DNA of 64,000 nucleotides, taken from NCBI GenBank assembly GCA_027574665.1, contig CM050652.1, forward strand, positions 10,396,589-10,460,588, in the 5' to 3' direction. Under the pieces are notes generated by a model. It made no database searches, had not been told where the DNA came from, and was given only the letters and a program-made list of their open reading frames with translations. Made by a program: the position numbers and the translations under genes. Origin of the DNA: Rhynochetos jubatus (lineage: Eukaryota > Chordata > Aves > Eurypygiformes > Rhynochetidae). Of the stretch, positions 50,175 through 61,018 are shown piece by piece; positions within the stretch are counted from its first letter, which is position 1; every line of letters begins with the position of its first letter.

Positions 50175-53100
50175 GTAAGAAACTTCTCAGTTACGGAGCA
50201 ATAACATTTTGATGACAAGAAACTGCCTATTCTATGTTCTTTGTTCTTTATGTAACAGAACTAAATTCTTTAGTGTAGCAAAAAGTTACAGCACGTATTG
50301 ATGAATTAATTCCCGTGACAGTGATGAGTATTGCTGTTAAAGTATAGAATGTGGACACACAAAAAATGTGTTTATGTGATTTAGCCAAAGTCACATGAGA
50401 TTGAACCCATTTTGAAAACAGATTTCTCAAACCTAATATAATTGTTTCTAAACAAAATAATTACCCTTTTCATTCTTCACTGCTGTTGCTTCTTAACTGC
50501 ATCCTAAGTGATGGTGAGATATCAGTTCCAGAGAAGAAGCTGGTATTACTAAGACCATAATTTCCCTCTCTGTACTAAGCTACTGTCTGAAGTGTAACAA
50601 GCTATGAACAATGACAGCAATATCAAACTTTTCTCTGAAAGCCAGGGAAAGAATGAAAAATAAATTTGCCATCAAAATGTATTCTTAATTCCTGTGAATT
50701 TGTTAATCATAATTTCTTATTTTCTTTGCCACATCCTGTCCATTTCGCAGCTGAACTTCTTTCTTCTTTTGCACCCACCTGCACATCTGGAAAGGACAGA
50801 GTGGGAATTTAGTAGCATTTTTTTTCACAGTTGAAACTGAAAACTAGATCATAAAGTCATCTGCCACATTTTTGCATTTTTATGTCAAAAAAGTTAACAC
50901 CTGATGTGAAAATCAGTCCTGCGAAGACTGCATTTCCCTAAGCAATTTGCAAGATAGCTAAAGCTGATATTGCTATCCTTAATGCTTAGCTTCCACTGTA
51001 GTACTGTGGAAAGCAAAGCTTCACGTGGCAAAACAATGTGATTTCTAGATATCTATTTCTCTGTATCTTTATTCCTTCTTGGGACTGTCAGGTTCCTACT
51101 GCTTTGGTGTTATGTTTGTATTCTTGTGCTGTTGAAGCTATGACTGTGATTTGAACTGCAAACATGTTAGGTGCTGTACAAACAAAAAGCGGTAAGTGGT
51201 GCCTGCTCATTTCAGATAGCTCTTCAGTATCGCTTGTATAACTTTCATGTGAGAGAAAACACAAACATTCCTTTCATCCAGTAATTTAACAAAAAACTGT
51301 AAATATATTTATTGATTGGTTTGTTTTGGATAGTAATTCTCTGTTGCACAATTTCCGTAGACTTTTATGAACTAATTCAGGTCTGTGACGCACAAGTTAA
51401 ATGTGTATGTCAAGATTTACTGCACCTAACTTCAGGGATCTGGCAGAATTTCTTAATCATAGGCTAATAGGTTAATCAAGGTTAATAGTTGGTTTCATTA
51501 CACCCTACTCTGGATATTGTAAAGATCACATAGTTTGCCATGTGCTTTATGTTTACCTGTGAGAATAATGCACTTCTGAAGTACAATTCATGAGCCTGGA
51601 TGAAACCTGCCATTGAAGTGCATGCCCTGCGTGGAAAGGAGAGAGCAGGGCTCTTAGTGCAGATGTCACTACCTATACCGAAACCCTTTTCATTGGGTTA
51701 GAGGAATCACACTCATAATTCAATGCATACTGTATCATAGTGTGTTCACTGCTTAGGAGATCCATAAATTCTTGATGTACATTGTGTCCATGAGGAGACT
51801 GGGTTCCCAGCTTTGGCACTGTAGCAGGTCACCTAACTTAGATGCATAAATTTAATTTTCTGCTTCACACAGAGTTTAGTAATCCTTAATGAAAATTCAG
51901 TTAGAGGCTTATAAAGATGAAACAAAAAATCATTAAAACTAATGCCTTTATGTAGAGGATGCAAAAGTCAAAAATAATTGGGTAAATATTAAAACATTCT
52001 TTGCTTATTTCTGAAAATCACATTGAGAGGCATTTCTGTCATGACAACCGTAGCTCTTGTTGACTTGTATAGTTTCTGTTCACTGACTGCAGGTCAGGTT
52101 TATAATGGTGTTGAGCTCTGTTAGGAGAGAAAGTTACTGCTCATCCTTTCTGGAACAGCTCTTTGCCTTGGGCTGACAGCATTTCCTGGCATGCTGCAGC
52201 CTTGCCAAAGTATCATGACAGACTAAATATCCAAACTGCCTAGATCTTGGTTTTGTGACTCTTCTTATTTTTAGCAAGTAATTATTTTTTTAAAGCTTTT
52301 TCTATAAAATACACACTCCAGAAATGCTGTAGGAGTCTCTTTGATATTCTGCAGTGCCAATTCTCTCATATTTAATGCTTTGTCCCATTAATCCAGAGTG
52401 ATAGTGTATAGCATCAGAGCCTGGCATTAACAAGTTTCACATCATGGTAATGGCAATCTTCTCTAGGTGTGATGACATTAGAAAACACTGTCTCCTACAC
52501 AGGGTGTGTGAGTGCGTGCAGGGAGTATCAAAAGAAATCAGGATGAAATTAAATTAGCCATCACATGAGAGATTTAAACTTTGGGAGCCTTGAGCTGACT
52601 TTATCCTGTGCAGACCTATTTCTTTTGTAACGTAAAGACATGATCATTCTACAGTGCAGATTACATCCAGGATATAAATGCCCTATAGAAACATTTCATT
52701 GTATTTGTATCTTGAAGAACGGGTTTTTTTTTCTAAATCATAAGATCCATTAGCTCCTAGAGAAGTCAGCAGTGAAATGCTTTTCCATCTGTTCAAATTA
52801 ATCTTCACTGAAGCCCTGATAAAGAAGGATACTTATTTGCATCTCTGCCTTTCAATCCAGATCTTCAAAGTTGGCCCAGCTCTGAGACGGGGGTTGGAAC
52901 AGATGACCTTGAGAGGTCTCTTTCAACCTAAATTATTCATGTTTCTTTGAAATATTTGGGTAGTTCTTCATGGTCAGTTTTAAATCAGCTGACATCAGAG
53001 AGAAAAAAATATTTAATATGCTGAAAGACAACCTTGTAAATGAATACAGAAATTTAACAATGATGTGGAAACATAGAAGTGCACATTTATTTTTACAGAG

Positions 53101-54931
53101 AAGTAGATGAAAGCAAAGTAAATGCACAGCTAAAGGGAACCCCACTTTAACCACCTTTGGAAGTCTTCACACAAATTCTTCGTGCCCATTCCCTTTTCTC
53201 TGAACTTCCATAGTATCCGTACAACATGTGCTGTGATACATGATATATGGAGTGAACAAACTCATTATTTTTGCTATTCAGCCTTCTAAAAAATTAGAGC
53301 ATTTAGACTATCTGGCAGTGATTTTGTAGCCACAGCACAGCTACCTCCATGCTATTTCGTAACATTGTCGTTGCTAGTACTGACTAAGGTCAGAACTATG
53401 AAAGTATAATAAAATCCATTTGTAGAGGTAAAGTATGAAGAATGTAACCCATTTAAGCCCTGCTGTGAAAGTTTACGTAATGCTTGTGTAGGTTCCTATC
53501 TTTGGAAAGGGAGTTAAATCCTCTCTTTGAATAGTCTTTCAAGGACCAAACACATTCTAAGAGTAGTTTCCTATCAATCTAAAATACAATTTCGGATTCA
53601 AAACATTTTATAAAATATTGATGACCTATTTTAGCTATTAGAGGGATATCACTTCTTTAAAAGCTTCATAAGTTACAAGAAAAACTGACTTAAAAATTTT
53701 CCACAATAATTATTTTTGAAAGGCACATGCATTCCCAGAAAAATCAACATTTCTTTTTCTGAAACAGTTTTGTGATCATAAAGAAAGCCCTCTAAAAGGC
53801 AAGGCGAACGTATAAAAGAAACAAAAATAAGGCAACACAAGACAGGGAATATAACTACATAACAGGCAGGTTTGGTCTGGTTTTGTCCCTTGTTTTCCGT
53901 TGCACTAGTGTTCGGCTGGGGTTTTTCTGGTTAATTCTGGTCTGCAGATCTGAGTGGCTGAGGGGGTGTTTCTACATGGCAAGCCTGGAAAGGATAGGCA
54001 TCACCTTATATTCAAGCTCTGGTCCAGGAGACATCCAATATCCTGAGAAAATCTCTAAGGTGTTTTTTTGGAGGGTGGGGCAGCACAAAAGAGAAAGATG
54101 GGTTTTACTTTTCTCAGAAAGAAATCCTAATTACACAGAATAATATGTCAGGCAGCTGGTCACATCTGGAAAAGTAGGAAATGATGGCTTCGAGATCAGT
54201 CTTCAAAGAACAATAAGTTTGTCCTTGTTTGCATCCTTTGTTTTCTGCTCCACCAACCAGGGAAGCAGATGTGGAGAGAATGCAAAAATATTCAAATCCT
54301 ACTACTGAACCAGAGAGAACTTTCTTGCTTGACTGATGTCTTGGATATTAGAGGAAGGTCCAGGGTGGCTCAAGGGCACCACCGCTTATCAGAACATCAT
54401 TTTTTGAGAGTCCAGGATTTGGAGAAAATGATGATATTATTTTCCAACTACTAACAAACTGGAGGGAAGAAAAGGCAAAAAAAACCCCAAAACCTCAATT
54501 TAAACTAGTTAAACCTTTGCTTTTCCATGGAAATATGGCTGTGTTGTGCTTCCCATGGTTTCTCTTTGCAACATTCACTGTTGTTAGACAAGGTCAATGC
54601 CACATGTCTTTTTCTCCCCATTTCTTCCTGTGTGACCAATCTGCTTAGACTGTAAAGATTTGGTGTTCAAGTTGTCTGAGTCTGTACTTGCACAAAGGCT
54701 GATCAGAATGTCTGGGCTGGACTTTAAGTGCTGTTGGAATACCATAAATATTAATTTTGAGCAAACAAATTGGAGACAGTGAAATAGTTTTTTTTTAAAA
54801 TATGTAGCAATACAGTATTATTAAAAACACCAGTTAAAAAGTTAACTTTGAAAATCTATTATTTCCAATGTACGTGTGTATATTTGTGAGTGTGTGCCTA
54901 TGTATTTATTTATGTATTTTCAATCTGCCAG
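50175..54931 (+). other. PCLO: 4.8 kb PCLO intron
   Basis: This phase-0 intron starts GTAAGA and ends CAATCTGCCAG. Apart from a short CR1 tail near 52880 it is AT-rich unique sequence. An 86-aa open frame at 53883-54143 lies in a slightly GC-richer part but has no recognisable content. Confidence 0.82.
52875..52945 (+). mobile_element. CR1 LINE 3'-tail fragment
   Basis: The sequence 'gggggttggaacagatgacc' followed by 'ttgagaggtctctttcaacc' and 'taaattattcatg' matches the last 60-70 bases of bird CR1 elements, in the sense direction. Only this tail survives, which is the typical result of extreme 5' truncation. It is harmless intronic sequence. Confidence 0.8.
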
Positions 54932-54982
54932 CCCACTGAAACTACGAAGTCTGCTTCCCATCCAATCACTGGAGAAATACAG
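54932..54982 (+). CDS. PCLO: PCLO exon: 17-codon linker exon ahead of C2A (partial CDS)
   Basis: This 51-nt exon in phase 0 on both sides reads PTETTKSASHPITGEIQ. SHPITGEIQ leads directly into the first beta strand of C2A (LQINYD in the next exon). Because it is a whole number of codons, skipping it would keep the frame but remove the start of the C2A strand. The acceptor is TCTGCCAG and the donor GTAAAT, which is weaker than its neighbours. The ETTKSA part is the least conserved compared with the mammalian sequence I remember. Confidence 0.94.
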
Positions 54983-55909
54983 GTAAATATGTAGTTTTTG
55001 CTGTGTAACTTGTTGTTGCTACTGGCTGCATTTTTCTGATTCATATGTTTGCTGAAAATGATCTCCATTAACTGATTTTATATGCAACTCCAACCCTTTG
55101 AAATGTCAGTATTGTAAGTTAGTGCTAGATTTTTGCCTCTGTCTTTAATGATTTCCTGTGAAATTCAAAGAGAAGAACAGAAAATGCTGCTGTTCCTGAG
55201 CGAGCTAAAAACTCATTCTAATCTTTAATCATTGGGCACTTACCATGGTTTACTTCATAAATTCCAAGGCTCGGCATTTAAGCAAAGACTGCTGTGGGTT
55301 TCTCGCAGTGCACTGGATTCATTTCCATGCAATGCCAAGTTTGTGGTTCTCTCCTATGTAAACTGACTTTAGCTTTTTATAACGGTGGAACTGGGAGCAG
55401 CAGAATAAATGAAGCCTAATTTCCTATAGATTTCTGGTGTTTGTTTCCTTAATTCATCCCTCTCTCCTATAATAGTACTAAGGGTCTTTCCACAGTATTA
55501 CAACATCCTGTCCAGGCTTGGCCTCCAGATAGTCAGAATTTGTGTAATACCTACTCAATAAACGGGCTATTGCTGAGAATAATATCAAGGGTTCAAATTT
55601 CATGTGCTTTTTCCTGACTGGAATAGATCAATTCCTTTTTTTTTTTTTGTTTAGTTGTTTTGTTTGTTGTTGGTTTTTTTACCAGTACTGACAGAATTTG
55701 AAAGCAAAATTTGTTTTCAGTTCCAACATAATCATCTAACATCTCATTCTACTCAGGAGAGAGAGAGACAGAGATTTCTAAAATGTGTTTATTTCCAGTC
55801 AAAGTAAAGGTCTAAAATTCATTTTATTCAAAGGATTTTGGAAAGGTATTGAATCATTTAGGAAGTAAAAATAACATATAATCTTACTGTGTTTTAATGC
55901 ACTCTCTAG
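54983..55909 (+). other. PCLO: 927-nt PCLO intron
   Basis: This phase-0 intron starts GTAAAT and ends CACTCTCTAG. It contains a T-rich stretch with mixed G and T (55637-55680) and a short GA run near 55758. There is no coding sequence. Confidence 0.85.
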
Positions 55910-56040
55910 CTTCAAATCAACTATGACAAACACCTTGGCAACCTTATCATCCACATCCTTCAGGCAAGAAACCTTGCTCCCAGAGACAACAATGGCTATT
56001 CTGACCCCTTTGTTAAGGTTTATCTTCTTCCAGGGAGAGG
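55910..56040 (+). CDS. PCLO: PCLO exon: C2A domain, first strands and Ca2+-binding loop 1 (partial CDS)
   Basis: This 131-nt exon reads [20 protein letters not shown], then [20 protein letters not shown] and PGR, ending with two bases of a Gly codon. It forms beta strands 1-3 and top loop 1 of a C2 domain. The Asp codons at 55985-55987 and 56003-56005 are six residues apart (D-N-N-G-Y-S-D), the spacing of the two loop-1 Ca2+ ligands in synaptotagmin-type C2 domains. Piccolo C2A binds Ca2+ with low affinity, and its Ca2+-dependent self-association and pairing with RIM2 have been reported. The GRG at the end is where the alternative microexon inserts. The donor GTAAGT is strong. Confidence 0.97.
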
Positions 56041-57662
56041 GTAAGTGCAGGAGAAACCTGAACTTTTAGTTTGGGCTTGTTACTTGTCACTAATAAAAAG
56101 AACTGAGAGTTACTGCTATAGAAAATCCAGGTACAACACCATGAAAAATGGTGTGTTTTTAATAGAGAGCCAGCTCCTATTCCCAGGAGGATGTGCATAA
56201 TTTGCTAATGACCTCATGGACTTCATGATCATCTGTGTAGATGTAATTTATTTTTCATGTTTCCATTCAAAAACTCTAATACATGCAAAAATATTTCTTA
56301 AAAGATCAACTCTACTGAAATGTACTAAATATATTTAATGCTTTCTGTAATATAGAAAGCTACATGTTAATGTTAAAATGGAATTGTTGCTTCAGCTGAA
56401 GACATTCTGAATTTGAGACAGATTTGCAAACACGCAGAATTACGGTATCTGAGATAAAGTTAATGTTGCAGTATAATATCAAAGGTGATAAATAATAGAA
56501 AAAAATCACTCCATGTGATTTTTTTTTTTTTTATATAGCTTTCTCTTTTTAAGAGAGAAGTACGATTTTAGAAATTTTGGTAATTTTATGTCTAATGATT
56601 ATACAAATCAATAATCACCTTTTCACAGACCATTGCTTTTTTAGACTCTGTAATTACAACTAGCTCATTACTGTTTCCTTTAAAAGATATGTTTCTGTAT
56701 CAGCAATATTGTAAGTCTTATTTTGTGCCCGAAAGTTGCAGAATGTCATAGGTATGCATAAGCCTACACAGTTACAATAATCCTGCTGACTTCAGTGACA
56801 ATATCTAAAGCTAAACTGATGGATCAGACCTCAGATTGCAAAGACAAATTCCTGCAAATTTCTCTGCTTGTGTAATCACACTCATCCTGAAAGACTCTTA
56901 GGCTAAGACCATGCAACCGAAAATCTGTATTTCTGTTCTATTCAAAGGAACAGGAAAGTGGATACTCAGGTCACAGCCCAGTGTTTGGCATATAAGGAAG
57001 CACAGCTAAAAGCACATCAGTGTTACAACTAAAGGCACGCATATTCTTTCGTAGTTTGCTAATTCCTGCTATACAGCATTCAATATTGTTCAGTGGCTCT
57101 GGGCCCAAAACAATTACTGAATATAATAGGAAGAGGTCCTAAATATTGAGAGGTCTTTTAATGCATCTAAGAGTCTTGTAAAATATTTTTCAAACCAATC
57201 TTACTGGGAATTTTGCAGATACTGATGTAGATTCACTGATGTAGAAATATGACTTTGAACTACAGATGTTCATCACCCTGCAAAGATCTAAGCCAAATCC
57301 AAGTATTAAATTTGCTGCCAAGTTACGAAGAATTTGGATTTTAGTTTTGCTTGGTTTAATTATTTTAAAACATGTCAATGTTACAGTTTTGCATGTACCT
57401 TGGGGCTTGAGGGAATAATGAAAATGAAGAGATTCTCAAAAGTGCCAACTTTTTTTTGTAAAAGCAGCAACTTGAATTGCTACTGAATATCTTTTAGCCG
57501 TACTTCAGTCCATGCTAGACTTATTCTTCCTAATGCTTCTATTTCCTTTGATTCTGATACTAGAAACTACCTATTATTCACATGTTCTCTTTCATCTCTG
57601 TTCTCATTTTTTCTCACACTGCTTCCTCTGTGTTCCTAACTCTGTAAATGCCGGATATGCAG
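56041..57662 (+). other. PCLO: 1.6 kb PCLO intron before the microexon
   Basis: This phase-2 intron starts GTAAGTG and ends GGATATGCAG. It is AT-rich, with a T-run near 56519-56532. The last 80 bases are strongly pyrimidine-rich and belong to the microexon's splicing signals. Confidence 0.85.
57581..57662 (+). promoter_or_regulatory. PCLO: Splicing signals upstream of the microexon: pyrimidine tract, branch point, UGC motifs
   Basis: A long CT-rich tract (about 57581-57636) with several TCTCT/TTCTC steps offers PTBP-type binding sites. It is followed by a consensus branch site CTAAC (57636-57640, branch A at 57639, 24 nt before the exon). TGC occurs at 57649-57651 and 57658-57660, the second directly before the AG. 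UGC close to the acceptor is the known recognition feature of SRRM4 (nSR100), which drives inclusion of neuronal microexons. The motifs are seen in the sequence; the factor binding is inferred. Confidence 0.65.
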
Positions 57663-57689
57663 ACAAGTCATGGTTGTCCAAAATGCAAG
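57663..57689 (+). CDS. PCLO: PCLO 27-nt alternative microexon: nine-residue C2A insert (partial CDS)
   Basis: These 27 bases read, after completing the Gly codon left by the previous exon, QVMVVQNA plus the first two bases of a Ser codon finished by the next exon. This equals the nine-residue QVMVVQNAS insert described in the C2A domain of mammalian Piccolo. There the insert is alternatively spliced and changes the domain's conformation and Ca2+ affinity. Entry and exit are both phase 2, so the frame is kept with or without it: GRG-AEYKRR when skipped, GRG-QVMVVQNAS-AEYKRR when included. The acceptor is ATATGCAG. The donor AAG|GTAGAG departs from consensus at +4, +5 and +6, so it is weak, fitting a regulated exon. 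It is too short for normal open-frame detection. Confidence 0.95.
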
Positions 57690-60600
57690 GTAGAGTGTAC
57701 TGTCTTTCATTTATGTATGCATGCATGATATGATCAGCCTGTGCATTGAACTATGGATTTCTCTCAAGTTTTGATGGCAACAGATTGCAGCATGGTTTGT
57801 TGTTCATCCTCTAATGAATCCCATTTCCAGGTCAGAATGTACTGGAAACAATTAATGCTCCACAGAGCAATAATATTCTAGGGCCGAACTCTTATTACAA
57901 GCAGAATTTATTTTGAATTGTGGAGGAATTTATTTCAGTGGTATCTAAAAATTCATTCTCACTCACTGGAAGTTGCAAAATAATCAGCTGTGAACTTGTA
58001 TCACGATTTTGAATGGTGTTACTGCCAAGAGAAATAGGCACTGTTTGGAAACGAAATAGAAGATTCTCCTCTTTACACCTTGCACAGTGTACAGACATTA
58101 AAGCCAGGCATAATTCTAGATAATTACCCAGCTGGCTTTAAAGCTGTTTTACCACATAATGACTATTTGTGGTAAACAAAGTTGAATTTTTAGTTATTGA
58201 AGTTACTAGTGCTTTGTTTGTCCTGGAGTTGGAAACATAAAGTGAACTCCATTCTTAAGATATCCTAATATCAGCCCAGGCTAAGTATGTAATGATAGTA
58301 ATTCAGCTCTAATTCTAAATTTGTTTAAAAGTAGAAACCTGACCAAACAAGTCAACAGATTAATATTAATAAAAAGATCTTCTCTATCAACAGCCTGTTT
58401 CTTCATTAAAAGAATTATTTAATGAATGTATTTAAATGGCACATTTTGTATGCAGTTATTGTATTATGCTTTTTTCATTGTACTTTCAGTTGTCTTATGT
58501 ATTAATAAACTATGATTAGGGAAGCACAGAGAAACAATAGAGTAATGCAGTTTGCATCTTTTCACACAGCATACTCTATGAATTTTAAATGCAAGTTATT
58601 TCATACTAGGTAGAGACTGCTTGAATGAATGCATTGTATTAAAGCATCACCATCTGTTAATCACAGTTGTTGGGGGGAAGGTGCCTCAGTGGTATGAATT
58701 TAATGTATTTGCCTTAAAAACAGTAGATCATATGCCATTTAGGCAGGCCCAATCTGTATAATGCCATCCTGGCTTTGTTAAGGTAAGAAGAAAGTGGGTT
58801 ATTCTGGAGGTAGGAGGAGTTAGGACAAGTTAGTGTTTCGTTAATAGTTGATCAGAATAGATACTCACTTGCGGAGTACTGTGAGTCCAGAGAGAGGTGC
58901 TGCTAGCCCAGCTGTCTGTCGCCTGTGCCACGTGTCTCCTTATGGGTCACTAAAATCTTGTTAAGACTTTGAGTGATGGGAGTGCTTTTGTTATGTCAGA
59001 GAGTAGGAAAAGAAGTCTACTGTGCTTCTTAAAAAATGTAAGTGCATTACTGAATAGGATTTGCCATCAAAATCTAGTTTACAAAAGGATTCAGATTTTT
59101 TAGTTCAGCTTTCCTTGCAAGATATACAAAGAAACAACTTTCTGTGAGTGTCTTTTTTGTATGCTCTTGGTCCCCCTAGACTTTAATTCATCCTTTTCTT
59201 ACTGCAATACAAGAAAAAGGAAAACTTCCTTTTTTTCCAAAATATACCATTTTATGCTGTGGCTGGCAGAACTGATTGCATTGTGGAGAGCTGCTGCTTT
59301 GTTCTCATAAGCAGAGGTGGACAGATGCTTTGTTTCACAGGTCTCAATGCCCTTCACATTTTTCTGTTAACTGAAAGACAATGGATAGCATGTTTTGCAA
59401 GAAAATAAATGGAACTGCATATAATGGCATTTAGCAAAAAGTAGGAGCAAAAATAGCTGCAAGTCGGTTTCATTATAAGATAACAGTGTAGTAAGAATCT
59501 TGGATATGACCACCCCCTTTTGGAGAATAAGGCCACTACACACTTCAAAATAATTAGAGGGGAGCCCTGCACAGTGGAACTGAGTTTGTAGAGTGAAAAT
59601 GCTGGTGCTGAAGACCCAACATTGACATATATGTGTCAATGAAACACACCTCTTCCACATAATGTTAATTCGGACTAGCTCCAATCTGGTACCATGTGTG
59701 GAACACCGTTATCTGATTAAATGAGTCCCTGAAGTACATCTTCTGAGTTAATCTCATATGAAAGGAATCTCGTTCATTAGCTCTGAGACAGTGCCACAGT
59801 GTGAACCAAAACACAGTTCAATCAAAAGTCGGAAGGGAGAATCAGGTGAACAGCACACTACCAAAAATTAATATGTGGATGAACCATGAGAGAGTTTAAT
59901 AGGTACAGGTCATTCTGTGCCATTTGGTCTTAGTGCTGGAGAAGAGTCCTGGACAGGTTTAATTTAGTAATGGATATAGCACATAAATCCTTTAATGTAT
60001 GGGAGGTTTGAACAGAAGACAAAAGGCAGTTAATTTGCAGAGTGGCAGAAAGAGGTTCTTTACCTCTTTTATCTTGTGGTTTCAAAGTTCTAAAAGCTTC
60101 TCCTGTTCTCCTACCCTGCTCTTTGAGATGTCTGTTAAAATTTATATTAAGTTAAAATTGGAATGGAAGCAAATCTGACATCAAAGCTCAGAGAGCTAGA
60201 TGAATCCATATTCTGATAAAGGTTGGTATATTGTTTTCTCCATACTCAGGAAATGCAAAGTACAATAAAAACCACTACCGATTGTTTTTAAAAACAGATT
60301 ATGCAGACAAACATTTTATTCTTGGCTATTGATAAAAACAATAATGAGCTTCATGCCCTTTTATGTTTGTTTCCAGTACAGTTAGAGGTATAGGCAGGGA
60401 ACCGAATCAATAAGAAATTAGTGTTTCTATCATTAACAGGATATTAGTTACCCCATGACATTCATTAAATGTTCTTGTGAGATGGGACTCCTGTAATTAG
60501 AGACTGTAACCTATAAATATAATGGATTCATGGTACTTTAAAGTGCTAATAGGAGGATGGTCTTGGAAAAGAAATCAATGCATTATCACTTTAATTTATG

Positions 60601-60924
60601 AGAGCCCAACACCTACGATGAGAGAACAAAGCATATGTGCATGTGCTGACTGATGCTTTATGTGGAAACGGTTGTAGGCAGAGCTAGCCCACTGAAGAGT
60701 CCGAAGATGTTTTAAAAGACCATGTCAGGAAACCATATTAATTAAAAAAACCCAAAACCAAAAGGTTGTCATTGTCCTCGCATAACCCTGAGTTGTTGCA
60801 GAAATCAGGGATGCAGTTCTTTTCCTTTTTCTGTGTTTTGGCTTGTGGGTGGGGATTTTTGCCTTAGAACTGAAGGAAACAAAAGATCACTAATGTACTG
60901 TTTCCTTCCTTTGTTCAAATTCAG
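57690..60924 (+). other. PCLO: 3.2 kb PCLO intron after the microexon
   Basis: This phase-2 intron starts GTAGAG and ends TTCAAATTCAG. Apart from the RBFOX-type sites at its start I see only AT-rich unique sequence. A 105-aa minus-strand open frame at 59367-59684 has no recognisable domain and is judged chance. Confidence 0.83.
57718..57727 (+). promoter_or_regulatory. PCLO: Two overlapping TGCATG (RBFOX-type) sites downstream of the microexon
   Basis: TGCATG occurs at 57718-57723 and again at 57722-57727, sharing two bases, 28 nt after the microexon. UGCAUG is the binding motif of RBFOX proteins, which favour inclusion of a neuronal exon when bound in the intron just downstream. The motifs are exact; their use is inferred from position and the weak donor. 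Confidence 0.6.
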
Positions 60925-61018
60925 TGCTGAATACAAGCGAAGAACTAAGTACATACAGAAGAGCTTGAATCCTGAGTGGAATCAGACGGTCATTTATAAA
61001 AATATCTCCATGGAGCAG
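60925..61018 (+). CDS. PCLO: PCLO exon: C2A domain, strands after loop 1 (partial CDS)
   Basis: This 94-nt exon finishes the Gly (or, with the microexon, Ser) codon and reads [20 protein letters not shown], then [11 protein letters not shown], ending in phase 0. KRRTK is the basic strand (polybasic face) and [13 protein letters not shown] the conserved C2 core strand 'L.P.WNQT'. The acceptor is AAATTCAG and the donor GTGCGT. The next exon should encode the 'LEVTVWDYDRF'-type strand with the loop-3 Ca2+ ligands; it is not in the remaining 3 kb. KYIQ and KNIS differ from the KHVQ and KSIS of the mammalian protein as I recall it. Confidence 0.97.

Larger units (their letters stand above)
20077..61018 (+). 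other. PCLO: PCLO gene segment: eight exons, PDZ domain to first half of C2A
   Basis: Eight plus-strand exons join in one frame into about 270 residues with the microexon included. The product is the PDZ domain, Ser/Pro-rich linker and first half of the C2A domain of Piccolo, a scaffold of the cytomatrix at the presynaptic active zone. Intron phases after the eight exons are 1, 2, 1, 0, 0, 2, 2, 0, and every split codon completes correctly. Intron lengths are 26259, 608, 2716, 4757, 927, 1622 and 3235 nt. Every intron starts GT and ends AG. The identification rests on recognising the family sequence, especially [16 protein letters not shown], the [11 protein letters not shown] linker and the [18 protein letters not shown] loop. 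Bassoon, the large paralogue, lacks this PDZ/C2 arrangement, and RIM C2A differs after the GRG turn. Confidence 0.96.
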
